Of a DNA stretch of 64,000 bases, positions 23,091-30,717 are shown piece by piece. This stretch comes from Kribbella sp. CA-293567. Lineage in GTDB: Bacteria > Actinomycetota > Actinomycetes > Propionibacteriales > Kribbellaceae. Each line of letters begins with the position of its first letter. The stretch's first letter is position 1. A program made the position numbers and the translations under genes. The DNA is taken from contig NZ_CP114065.1 of NCBI RefSeq assembly GCF_027627575.1, forward strand, positions 2,480,001-2,544,000. The letters are read 5' to 3'. The notes under the pieces were generated by a model, which was not told the DNA's origin, did not search any database, and saw only the letters and a list, made by a program, of their open reading frames with translations.

Positions 23091-23873
23091 ATGAAGATCG
23101 TCGTCTGCGCGAAGTTCGTGCCGGATGCCACGGCCGACCGCCGTTTCCGCTCCGAGGACAACACGGTGGATCGCGCCGGGGTCGACGGATTGCTGTCCGA
23201 ACTGGACGAGTACGCCGTCGAGACCGCGCTCACCGTGAAGGAAGCCGGCGACGGTGAGGTCACCATCCTCACGGTCGGGCCGGAGCAAGCCGCCGACGCC
23301 ATCAAGAAGGGCCTGCAGATGGGCGCCGACGCCGGCGTCCACGTGCACGACGACGGCATCCACGGCTCGGACGCCGTGGCGACCTCGCTGATCCTGGCCA
23401 AGGCGCTGAGCAAGCTCGAGGCCGACCTGATCGTGTTCGGGATGGCCTCCACCGACGGCTCGATGGGCGTCGTCCCGGCGATGGTGTCGGAGCGGCTCGG
23501 CCTGCCGGGAGTCACGCTCGGCTCCTCGGTGACCGTCGACGGCAACACCGTCACGATCCGCCGCGACGGCGACACCGCCAGCGACACGGTGGAGGGCACG
23601 CTGCCGTTGGTGCTGAGCGTCAGCGACCAGTCCGGCGAGCCGCGGTACCCGTCGTTCAAGGGCATCATGGCCGCGAAGAAGAAGCCGGTCGAGACCTGGT
23701 CGCTGGCCGACCTGGAGATCTCGCCCGACCAGGTCGGCATCGCGTCGGCATGGACCGAGGTCATCCAGGTGACCGAGCGCCCGGCGCGTACGGCCGGCAC
23801 GATCGTCACCGACGAGGACGGCAGCGGTGCTGCCCAGCTCGTCGAGTTCCTGTCCACCAACAAGTTCCTCTGA
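23091..23873 (+). CDS. etfB: Electron transfer flavoprotein beta subunit
   Basis: This 260-residue subunit pairs with EtfA to carry electrons from acyl-CoA dehydrogenases to the respiratory chain. Family features include KIVVCAKFVPD at the N-terminus, the AMP-binding segment VFGMASTDGSMGVVPAMVSERLGLP, and PRYPSFKGIMAAKKKP, the ETF-beta signature region. The ATG has AGAAGGGG upstream. etfA follows after 13 bp, the usual order. The nearby enoyl-CoA hydratase fits a beta-oxidation setting. Confidence 0.95.
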   Translation: MKIVVCAKFVPDATADRRFRSEDNTVDRAGVDGLLSELDEYAVETALTVKEAGDGEVTILTVGPEQAADAIKKGLQMGADAGVHVHDDGIHGSDAVATSLILAKALSKLEADLIVFGMASTDGSMGVVPAMVSERLGLPGVTLGSSVTVDGNTVTIRRDGDTASDTVEGTLPLVLSVSDQSGEPRYPSFKGIMAAKKKPVETWSLADLEISPDQVGIASAWTEVIQVTERPARTAGTIVTDEDGSGAAQLVEFLSTNKFL

Positions 23874-23886
23874 GGAGCGAGCAGAC

Positions 23887-24846
23887 ATGCCGAACGTTCT
23901 CGTTCTCGTTGACCACACCGGTGGAAAGGTCCGCAAGACGACCGCGGAACTCCTCACCATCGCGCGCCGCCTCGGCGAGCCCGTCGCCGTCTACATCGGC
24001 GAAGGCGTCCAGGAGGCGCTGCCGGCCCTCGGTCAGTACGGCGCGACCAAGGTGATCGCGCTGACCGACCCCGAGCTCTCGCAGTACCTGGTGGCCCCGA
24101 AGGCCGAGGCGCTGGCGCAGGTCGCGGCCAAGATCGAGCCCAGCGCGATCCTGATCTCGTCGAACGCCGAGGGCAAGGAGATCGCCGCCCGGCTCGCGGT
24201 CAAGCTCGAGTCGGGCCTGATCACCGACGCCGTGGACGTCCAGGCCGATGACAGCAACAGCCCGGTCACCACCCAGTCCGTGTTCGCCGGCAACTACTCG
24301 GTGCAGGCCAAGTTCACCCAGGGCACGCCGATCATCACGGTCAAGCCGAACGCGGCGGCCCCGGAAGCCGCCGAGACCAGCCCGGAGGTGGAGGAGTTCG
24401 ACGTCACCATCTCCGACGCCGCCAAGGCCGCCCGGATCACCGACTCCAAGCCCCGTGAGGCCACCGGCCGCCCGGAGCTCACCGAGGCCGCGATCATCGT
24501 TTCCGGCGGCCGCGGCACCGGCGGCGACTTCGCCCCGATCGAAGCCTTCGCCGACTCCCTCGGCGCAGCCGTCGGCGCCTCTCGCGCCGCGGTCGACTCG
24601 GGGTGGTACCCGCACGCCTACCAGGTCGGCCAGACCGGCAAGACGGTCTCACCGCAGCTCTACATCGCCGCGGGGATCTCCGGCGCCATCCAGCACCGGG
24701 CCGGGATGCAGACCTCGAAGACCATCATTGCCATCAACAAGGACGAAGAGGCCCCCATCTTCGAACTCGTCGACTTCGGCGTGGTCGGTGACCTTCACAA
24801 GGTCCTGCCGACCACCACCGAAGAGGTCACCAAGCGCAAGTCCTAG
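23887..24846 (+). CDS. etfA: Electron transfer flavoprotein alpha subunit
   Basis: This 319-residue subunit binds FAD. The N-terminal half is the ETF-alpha/beta fold ([19 protein letters not shown]). The C-terminal FAD domain contains [20 protein letters not shown] and [17 protein letters not shown], then [21 protein letters not shown], the standard ETF-alpha signature. The ATG is preceded by GAGGAGCGAGC. The gene is the second of a two-gene operon closed by a strong terminator. Confidence 0.96.
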   Translation: MPNVLVLVDHTGGKVRKTTAELLTIARRLGEPVAVYIGEGVQEALPALGQYGATKVIALTDPELSQYLVAPKAEALAQVAAKIEPSAILISSNAEGKEIAARLAVKLESGLITDAVDVQADDSNSPVTTQSVFAGNYSVQAKFTQGTPIITVKPNAAAPEAAETSPEVEEFDVTISDAAKAARITDSKPREATGRPELTEAAIIVSGGRGTGGDFAPIEAFADSLGAAVGASRAAVDSGWYPHAYQVGQTGKTVSPQLYIAAGISGAIQHRAGMQTSKTIIAINKDEEAPIFELVDFGVVGDLHKVLPTTTEEVTKRKS

Positions 24847-24861
24847 CTCCGCCGGTACCAC

Positions 24862-24899
24862 CCTCGGCCCGGCCCGCGCACCAGCAGGCCGGGCCGAGG
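24862..24899 (+). terminator. Terminator hairpin of etfBA
   Basis: Perfect 13-bp GC-rich arms (24862-24874 and 24887-24899) flank a 12-nt loop, 15 nt after the etfA stop. Only a weak T-rich tail (TCTGTCTCCT) follows. It may serve the convergent membrane gene as well. Confidence 0.75.
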
Positions 24900-24932
24900 T
24901 CTGTCTCCTGCTCCGGTCTCCCGCTCCGGCAG

Positions 24933-25580
24933 TCAGCTGCCGGACAGGTACGTCGAGACGATGGTGATCGCCACCGCGAGAATCAGCGTGTTGAACAGGA
25001 ACGCGAGCACGCCGTGCACCAGCACCTGGCGGCGCATGCGGCTCCGGGTGACGGTGACGTCGGTGGTGCCGAAGGTGGTGCCGACCGAGACCGCGAAGTA
25101 GGCGAAGTCCACCACCCCGGGTTCCTGGTCGCCGGGGAAGTCGAGCCCGCCCTCCTCGACGTACAGGCTGAGGTAGCTGATCGCGAAGCCGGTCTGCAGG
25201 GTCAGCCAGCAGCTGATGACGGAGATGACGCAGAGCCAGACCACGAGAGTCGGTGGAGCACCGAGGTCACGGGCTTGTGGCAGCGTGAGAACCGTGGTGA
25301 CCAACGCCAGCACAGCGGCGGCCTGGGAGAGCTGCTCCGGCGATGAGACGAACAACCGGTCCGTCAGTTTGCGGCGTCGTGACGGGAGTGCCATAGCTCT
25401 CAGGGCGACCGGATCGCGGTTCCGGTACGCCAGCCAGGTCAGCAGCAGATAGCAGACGGTGTAGGCGTCCCAGGCGGCGATGGTTCTCACCATCGTGTCT
25501 CCCGGCATCAGCACAGCAATCAGTACGGCGAGCGGGATCGCCAAGGTCTGACGTACCGACTCACGAGTCCACCAAGGCAT
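24933..25580 (-). CDS. DUF1345 membrane protein
   Basis: This 215-residue integral membrane protein has about five hydrophobic segments. The pattern VVDFAYFAVSVGTTFGTTDVTV near residues 158-180, followed by SRMRRQVLVHGVLAFLFNTLILA, is diagnostic of DUF1345. The TFGTTDV stretch resembles a potassium-channel selectivity region, though the family has no proven function. It is a single-gene unit convergent with etfBA and lies downstream of the PucR gene. Confidence 0.85.
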   Translation of the reverse strand: MPWWTRESVRQTLAIPLAVLIAVLMPGDTMVRTIAAWDAYTVCYLLLTWLAYRNRDPVALRAMALPSRRRKLTDRLFVSSPEQLSQAAAVLALVTTVLTLPQARDLGAPPTLVVWLCVISVISCWLTLQTGFAISYLSLYVEEGGLDFPGDQEPGVVDFAYFAVSVGTTFGTTDVTVTRSRMRRQVLVHGVLAFLFNTLILAVAITIVSTYLSGS

Positions 25581-25676
25581 GGTCGCCGACCCTAGCGCAG
25601 ACGTCGGCCGGGCAGGAAAGCGCGATCACTCGTACGTCGTTCCCGCCGGCTCGCCGGCCCGGTCCGCGGCGGCAGG

Positions 25677-27377
25677 CTACCGCTCGGGCGGTGCGGTCGC
25701 GACGGTCGGGCGACGGGGTGGGTTCACGACGCGGAGCTGGAGCATCGCGGCGAAGCGGGCCTCCGGGTCGTCGAGGTCCAGGGCGCCTACCTCGGCGAGG
25801 CGGCGGAGACGGTAGCGGAAGGTGTTGGGGTGCACGTAGACGGCGCCCGCCGCGGCGATCACGTCACCGAACGCGTCCAGCCAGGCCCGCAAGGTCTCCA
25901 CCAGGTTGGAGTTGTGCTCGCGGTCGTAGCTGATCAAGCGGGCGATCGGGCCGGTCGGCTGGTCGCCGCGCGCCTCGATCAGGTCGCGCAGTTCGAGCAG
26001 CAGCGACTCGACGTGGACGTCCGCCAGCCTCGCGATACGTTGGGAGCCGCGGCCGGTTCGCAGTACGCGCAGGGCCCGGTCGGCGCCGGCGCGGGCGTGC
26101 GGCAGGCGAGCAGTCTCCTGGACGACGGGTCCGACACCGATCGTCGCCGAGACCCGATCACCGATCCGGTCGAGAAAGTCCTTGGCGATCCGTACCGCGA
26201 TCTCCTCCCCGTCCGAGCGATCGGCGCGGACCGGGACCAGGCCATAGGCGATGTCACCGACCAGCGCCGCGGCAGAGCGGGGGTGGACGGCGCCCAAGTG
26301 CATGGCGAACGCATCCGCCAGGCGCTGACGCTCGGTCGCCAGCCCTGCCTCTCCGGCGAGAGTGTCGGACCCCGGGGCGGCTCCCGGGCCGGAGTGATGC
26401 GGAGAGGTCAGCATCGACACGGCCAGTACGACGACCGGCTGGTCGGCCAGGCCGAGGCGGTCAAGTGCATCGCGTGCGCCGGCACCGCCTTCGAGCGCGG
26501 TACTGACCAGGTCCGCGCGGAGCCGGCGTTCGACGTCGGCGCCGGCCCGGATGCGCAGCATGTGCAGGGCGACCAACTTGGCCGCGTCACAGAGTGCCTG
26601 CGTGCGTTCCTCGCTGAGGGGCTCACGGACGGCGGCCCAGATCGAGCCGAGGATCTCGTCACCGGCGCGGACGGCGACAGCGACCCGGGGGATGGTGAAC
26701 TCCTTCGAGGTGATCGGCAGCGGTGGCACGTGCACCGGCCGGTCGCTGCGGTAGAGCTCACGGAACACCCCGCGTTCGCTGAGCAGGCGTGAATAGCGCT
26801 GCGGTACCTGCCGGCCGAGGACTGTCTCCACACGGGCGACATCGGCCTCATCCTGACGGCCGGAGAAGGCGAGAACGCGCGAACTGCGGTCCTCGATCGT
26901 GACCGGGGCATCCAGCAGGGCAGCCGCCGCATTGGCCAGGGCGAAGAGGTCTCCCGATGGCATGCCGCCGAGCGTCTCCGGCTCGGCGATGCCCACGTCC
27001 CCTTCGGCCAGCAGAGAGCGGAGAAGCACTGCCAGCTGGTCCCAGGAGGCGCCGCGAGTCAGGCCCAGCAGTGCGACGCCGGACTCGGCGACAGCCTCGG
27101 TGATCGAGGTGTGAGCCGCGATCGGCGAACGAACCACGAGCCCGGCGGCCTGCTGACGGCCGAGGTCGCGCAACACCCAGGAGATCAGCGAGGGCTCCTG
27201 CAGACCGACGCCCAGGACCAGAGCGTGGCGGGGGAGCACCGGTTCGTCCAGCGGATCGTGAGTCACGACTCCGCCGATCTCCAGCGGCACGTCCGGATCG
27301 CCGTGGACGAGCTCCAGCAAGGTGGCGCCCAGGTCGTCGAGGACACGGCCGAGACTTGCGCGAGGTCGGTTCGTCAC
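25677..27377 (-). CDS. PucR/CdaR-family transcriptional regulator
   Basis: From the GTG at 27377 the protein has 566 residues; GGAGAGG lies 11 nt upstream, while the longer GTG at 27389 would overlap that site. It has an N-terminal PucR-like ligand-sensing region (about 10-130), a central GGDEF-like fold (about 290-430), and a C-terminal PucR helix-turn-helix (NLVETLRAWLDAFGDVIAAA, then VHPNTFRYRLRRLAEV). PucR proteins commonly control use of purines, amino acids or peptides. It is the last gene on the strand after the peptide/D-amino-acid operon, separated by an inverted repeat, and is the natural candidate regulator of that operon. Confidence 0.9.
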   Translation of the reverse strand: MTNRPRASLGRVLDDLGATLLELVHGDPDVPLEIGGVVTHDPLDEPVLPRHALVLGVGLQEPSLISWVLRDLGRQQAAGLVVRSPIAAHTSITEAVAESGVALLGLTRGASWDQLAVLLRSLLAEGDVGIAEPETLGGMPSGDLFALANAAAALLDAPVTIEDRSSRVLAFSGRQDEADVARVETVLGRQVPQRYSRLLSERGVFRELYRSDRPVHVPPLPITSKEFTIPRVAVAVRAGDEILGSIWAAVREPLSEERTQALCDAAKLVALHMLRIRAGADVERRLRADLVSTALEGGAGARDALDRLGLADQPVVVLAVSMLTSPHHSGPGAAPGSDTLAGEAGLATERQRLADAFAMHLGAVHPRSAAALVGDIAYGLVPVRADRSDGEEIAVRIAKDFLDRIGDRVSATIGVGPVVQETARLPHARAGADRALRVLRTGRGSQRIARLADVHVESLLLELRDLIEARGDQPTGPIARLISYDREHNSNLVETLRAWLDAFGDVIAAAGAVYVHPNTFRYRLRRLAEVGALDLDDPEARFAAMLQLRVVNPPRRPTVATAPPER

Positions 27378-27500
27378 GGAAGGCAGCACCTCTCCGAAGT
27401 TAGGAGCCGGAGGTCCAGCCTAGTTCGTCCGGCCACACAAGATCCGCACCCCGAATAGTCCGCTCCGACAAGTCCGAGAGCAGAGCGGAGGCGGGCGTGT

Positions 27501-27596
27501 ACACAACGACAGGCAGTGGTGCCCGATCCGGGGCTTCGGCCAGTCGGCTCAGGCGGGGGTCGCCCTACCCAAGGCGACTTCTGCCTGTCGTTGTGT
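27501..27596 (-). other. Long inverted repeat after the racemase gene
   Basis: The arms 27501-27516 and 27581-27596 are perfect 16-bp reverse complements (ACACAACGACAGGCAG). The 64-nt interior holds a smaller stem, GTCGCC-N8-GGCGAC. It begins 9 nt after the racemase stop codon. No T-run follows. It may separate the operon from the PucR gene, or be a small transposon-like element. Confidence 0.55.
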
Positions 27597-27605
27597 CCGG
27601 AACGA

Positions 27606-28709
27606 CTAGAGCGGGATCCACTCGGTTGACGTGGTGACGGCGGCCAGCTCGTCCGGGAGCGGATCGACCCCGATGCCAGGAGCGGTGGGGACCGGCAGGT
27701 GGCCGTCCTGGAGAGTGAACGGCGCGGTGATGTCGGTCGCGTAGTACCGGCTCGAGCCGGAGGTGTCGCCGGGAAGAGTGAAGCCGGGCAGGGCAGCCAG
27801 AGCGACGTTGGCGGCGCGGCCGAGACCGGTTTCGAGCATGCCGCCGCACCAGACCGGGATACCGTGCGCGACGCAGACGTCGTGGATCCGGCGGGACTCC
27901 AGATAGCCGCCGACCCGGCCGGGCTTCACATTGACGATCGAGCAGGCGCCGAGGGTGATCGCCGCGGCGGCGGCGCGCGCCGAGGTGATCGACTCGTCCA
28001 GGCAGACCGGCGTCTTGAGCTGGCGCGCCAGCTCCGCGTGCCCGAGCACGTCCTCCTCGTCGAGGGGTTGCTCGATCAACAGCAGCTCGAAGGGATCGAG
28101 CCGCGCCAGGTGCCGCGCGTCCGACACCGAGTACGCCGTGTTGGCGTCCACCTGGAGCAGCACGTCGCCGAACCGCTCCCGCACGGCGGCGACCGGTTCG
28201 ACATCCCAGCCCGGCTGGATCTTCAGCTTGATCCGCAGATAGCCCTCGTCGAGATACCCCTCGACGGCGTCCAGCAGCTCGCCGATCGAGTCCATGATGC
28301 CGACCGACACCCCGCACGGCACGCGGTCGTGCACAGCCCCGAGCTCCCGGGCCAACGGTCGTCCCTCGGCCCGCAGTTCGGCATCCAGTACTGCGGTCTC
28401 CACCGCCGCCTTCGCCATCCGATGCCCGTGGAACTTGGCCAACGCCGGTGCCACCCCGACGGCGGTCAGCCCTTCCACCGCGGCCAGGGCCGGCACGAAG
28501 AACCGCCGGACCACGTCGACCGCACCGTCCACGTACTCCGAGGAGTACAGCGGCCCGGTCATCGCGACGCACTCACCCCAGCCCTCCGCCTCGTTGCTGA
28601 CCACCCGCACCAGCAGCGCGTCCCGGGTCGTCTCGGTCCCGAACGAGGTCCGGAACGGAGACACCAAGGGCAACGAGATCCGGCGTAGCTCGACTCCGGT
28701 CAGCTTCAT
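27606..28709 (-). CDS. N-acyl/N-succinylamino acid racemase (enolase superfamily, MenC-like)
   Basis: This 367-residue enzyme racemises N-acylated amino acids and may also have o-succinylbenzoate synthase activity. Its residues match the Amycolatopsis NAAAR/OSBS almost position for position: KLK lysines 161 and 163, metal ligands Asp188, Glu213 and Asp238, and the second base Lys262. No menaquinone genes are nearby. It is the last gene of a coupled trio with a GNAT transferase (1-nt overlap) and an M20 hydrolase. This combination is the known pathway for irreversible D- to L-amino acid conversion. That context argues for the racemase role over MenC. Confidence 0.9.
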   Translation of the reverse strand: MKLTGVELRRISLPLVSPFRTSFGTETTRDALLVRVVSNEAEGWGECVAMTGPLYSSEYVDGAVDVVRRFFVPALAAVEGLTAVGVAPALAKFHGHRMAKAAVETAVLDAELRAEGRPLARELGAVHDRVPCGVSVGIMDSIGELLDAVEGYLDEGYLRIKLKIQPGWDVEPVAAVRERFGDVLLQVDANTAYSVSDARHLARLDPFELLLIEQPLDEEDVLGHAELARQLKTPVCLDESITSARAAAAAITLGACSIVNVKPGRVGGYLESRRIHDVCVAHGIPVWCGGMLETGLGRAANVALAALPGFTLPGDTSGSSRYYATDITAPFTLQDGHLPVPTAPGIGVDPLPDELAAVTTSTEWIPL

Positions 28710-29599
28710 CACAGCAGTCCCTCTCCAGTTTGTTCGAGCACGTACCAGCCGGCCCGGTCGAAGCCGGTCACCCGGGCACCGTCGGCCATCAACCCACCCA
28801 GCACTTCCCGCAACGCCACCCGCCACTCCTTGCCGGCCGCCGGATCGCTCTGCCGCAACCCCTCCACATCAGCCGGTACGGCGACCAGCAGCGTCCCGCC
28901 GGCCGAAGCGGAGGCTCCCAGGACGGGCCGCCCGTCGTCCCCGCACGCCAGCGCCACCGTTGCTTGAGGCAACGAAAGCGCAGGGCCCGTGGACGTGATC
29001 GACCGGGCGCCCGCCGCGGCGACCTCCGGGGCGTTGAGCTGCCAGCGGATCAGCAGGCGGTCGGAGTCGTCGCCGTTGTTGATGCCGTCGTGCATGAACC
29101 CGTAGAAGTTGGTCAGGTACTCGGTCGGACGCGCGGCGAGTTTCGCCAGGTTGAAGTAGGCGTTGCGCCGGATCAACGGATCGAACGTCCACGAGATCGT
29201 CGTGACACCGCGCTGCAAAGCCCACGCCCGCTGGTGCAGTTTGAGCGCGAACCCGACGTTGCGCCCGCGCGCCGCCCCGGACACCCCGGCCACGTGGCTG
29301 TGCATCGCCACCTCGGCCGGCGCCCCGAAGAACCCCATGCACGCACCGACCAGTTCGTCCCCGTCGTACGCGCCGGCGACGTAGTTGCCCGCTTTCGACA
29401 ACGCCCGCAGCAGTTCCGTGGTGATCGGTGGGTTCTTCGGGTCCGGCCGCCAGATCGCGTCGTACAGGCGGTAGACCTCGTCGAGCTCGGCCAGCTCCCA
29501 CAGCTCCCGGATCTGTACGCCGGCCGACTCGGCCGCCGCCAGGCCGTCCCGGGTGGCGTCCTCGAGCCGCGCACCGAAGGCGATGTCGGGGATGCTCAT
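28709..29599 (-). CDS. GNAT-family acyltransferase (COG3375 type), likely D-amino acid N-acyltransferase
   Basis: This 296-residue protein has a GNAT fold: VAGAYDGDELVGACMGFFG is the central strand pair, and HVAGVSGAARGRNVGFALKLHQRAWALQRG is the acyl-CoA-binding motif A, with ISWTFDPLIRRNAYFNLAKL after it. This belongs to the COG3375 GNAT proteins that are found beside N-succinylamino acid racemases. In Geobacillus kaustophilus the matching enzyme succinylates D-amino acids. The start is at ATG 29599, overlapping M20 by 4 nt; the frame upstream is antisense to nothing useful and is ignored. Its stop overlaps the racemase start (TGATG). Confidence 0.85.
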   Translation of the reverse strand: MSIPDIAFGARLEDATRDGLAAAESAGVQIRELWELAELDEVYRLYDAIWRPDPKNPPITTELLRALSKAGNYVAGAYDGDELVGACMGFFGAPAEVAMHSHVAGVSGAARGRNVGFALKLHQRAWALQRGVTTISWTFDPLIRRNAYFNLAKLAARPTEYLTNFYGFMHDGINNGDDSDRLLIRWQLNAPEVAAAGARSITSTGPALSLPQATVALACGDDGRPVLGASASAGGTLLVAVPADVEGLRQSDPAAGKEWRVALREVLGGLMADGARVTGFDRAGWYVLEQTGEGLL

Positions 29600-30717
29600 G
29601 GCGTGTCCAGCAGGTCGGCGATCAGCGCTGTCAGCAAGGCCGTCCGCGGCGCGATCTCGGCCACCACGACATGTTCGTCGTCGGCGTGAGCGCCACCACC
29701 GACGGCCCCCAGACCGTCCAGGGTCGGAGTACCGACGCCGGCCGTGAAGTTCCCGTCGGAGGCACCTCCGACCGAGATCTCGCGCAACGGCGCCAGCCCG
29801 AGGGAGTCGGCCAGCGACGAAGCCCGCCGGTAGAGCTCCTCGGACATCTTCCGCTCCAGCGGCGGCCGGTTCGGCCCACCGACGATCTCCAGCGACGCCC
29901 CGGCCAGCACCGGTTGCAGCGAGTGCATCGCAGCATCCACCCGGAGTTGTTCGGCCACGGTGCGAGCCCGCGCATCGACCATGAAGCTGCCTTCGGCGGG
30001 CACGGTGTTCCGCGTCGTACCGGAGGTCAGGGCGGTGGGCGTCACGCTCGTTCCCACCGACGCGTCGCCCAGCCGGCTGACCGCGAGAATCTGGTGCGCG
30101 GCCTCGATGCTGGCGTTCACCCCGAGCTCGGGCTCGAGCCCGGCATGCGAGGCGCGCCCGGCGATCCGGACCTCGTAGGTGGAGACGCCCTTGCGCTCGA
30201 GCTTCAAGGCGCCTTCCGCCGAAGCCTCCAGCACCAGCGCGGCCACACATCCGGCCGCCTCTTCCTCGATCAACGCTCGCGACGACGGCGACCCCAGCTC
30301 CTCGTCACCGGTCACCAGCACCGTGACGCCGGCCGCCGAGGGCAGCGCGGCCACCGCATGGAACGCCATCACCAGGCCGGTCTTCATGTCGAAGCACCCC
30401 GGCCCCCGCAGGACGCCGTCCTCGATCGCGAACGGATGCGTGGCCAGCGAACCGACCGGCCAGACCGTGTCGTGGTGCCCGACGACCAGCACCCGCGACG
30501 GACCGTCGCCGAGCCGCCAGCGCAGATGCGTCCGCCCGTCGATCACCACGTACTCCGGTGCGGTGCCGAGCCGCTCGGTCCCCAGTCGCCCGACCAGTTC
30601 GGCGCTCGCGGCCACCGCGGCGAGATCCGCCGACGGCGACTCGTGCGTCACCAGGGTCTCCAGGTCGCGCAGCATCGACGGCAACGCCGCTTGCATCCGC
30701 TCGACGAGTTCAGTCAT
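29596..30717 (-). CDS. M20-family metallohydrolase (N-acyl amino acid amidohydrolase-like)
   Basis: This 373-residue zinc hydrolase belongs to the ArgE/CPG2 group. Metal and catalytic residues occur in VGHHDTVWP (His and the following Asp), PGCFDMKTG (bridging Asp) and VTGDEELGS (catalytic Glu pair). The dimerisation (lid) domain follows with GRASHAGLEPELG. A C-terminal His in GGAHADDEHV completes the site. In the D- to L-conversion pathway this enzyme would remove the acyl group from the L-isomer. It could also act as a carboxypeptidase on imported peptides. It overlaps both neighbours by 1-4 nt. Confidence 0.9.
   Translation of the reverse strand: MTELVERMQAALPSMLRDLETLVTHESPSADLAAVAASAELVGRLGTERLGTAPEYVVIDGRTHLRWRLGDGPSRVLVVGHHDTVWPVGSLATHPFAIEDGVLRGPGCFDMKTGLVMAFHAVAALPSAAGVTVLVTGDEELGSPSSRALIEEEAAGCVAALVLEASAEGALKLERKGVSTYEVRIAGRASHAGLEPELGVNASIEAAHQILAVSRLGDASVGTSVTPTALTSGTTRNTVPAEGSFMVDARARTVAEQLRVDAAMHSLQPVLAGASLEIVGGPNRPPLERKMSEELYRRASSLADSLGLAPLREISVGGASDGNFTAGVGTPTLDGLGAVGGGAHADDEHVVVAEIAPRTALLTALIADLLDTP

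Noticed and set aside
27606..28709. menC (o-succinylbenzoate synthase) for menaquinone
   Set aside because: Not excluded by sequence, but there are no other men genes nearby, and the coupled GNAT and M20 genes point to N-acylamino acid racemisation.
28709..30250. A longer 513-codon version of the GNAT gene
   Set aside because: The extra N-terminal part overlaps the M20 gene in another frame and is low-complexity; MSIPDIAFG with the 4-nt overlap is the natural start.
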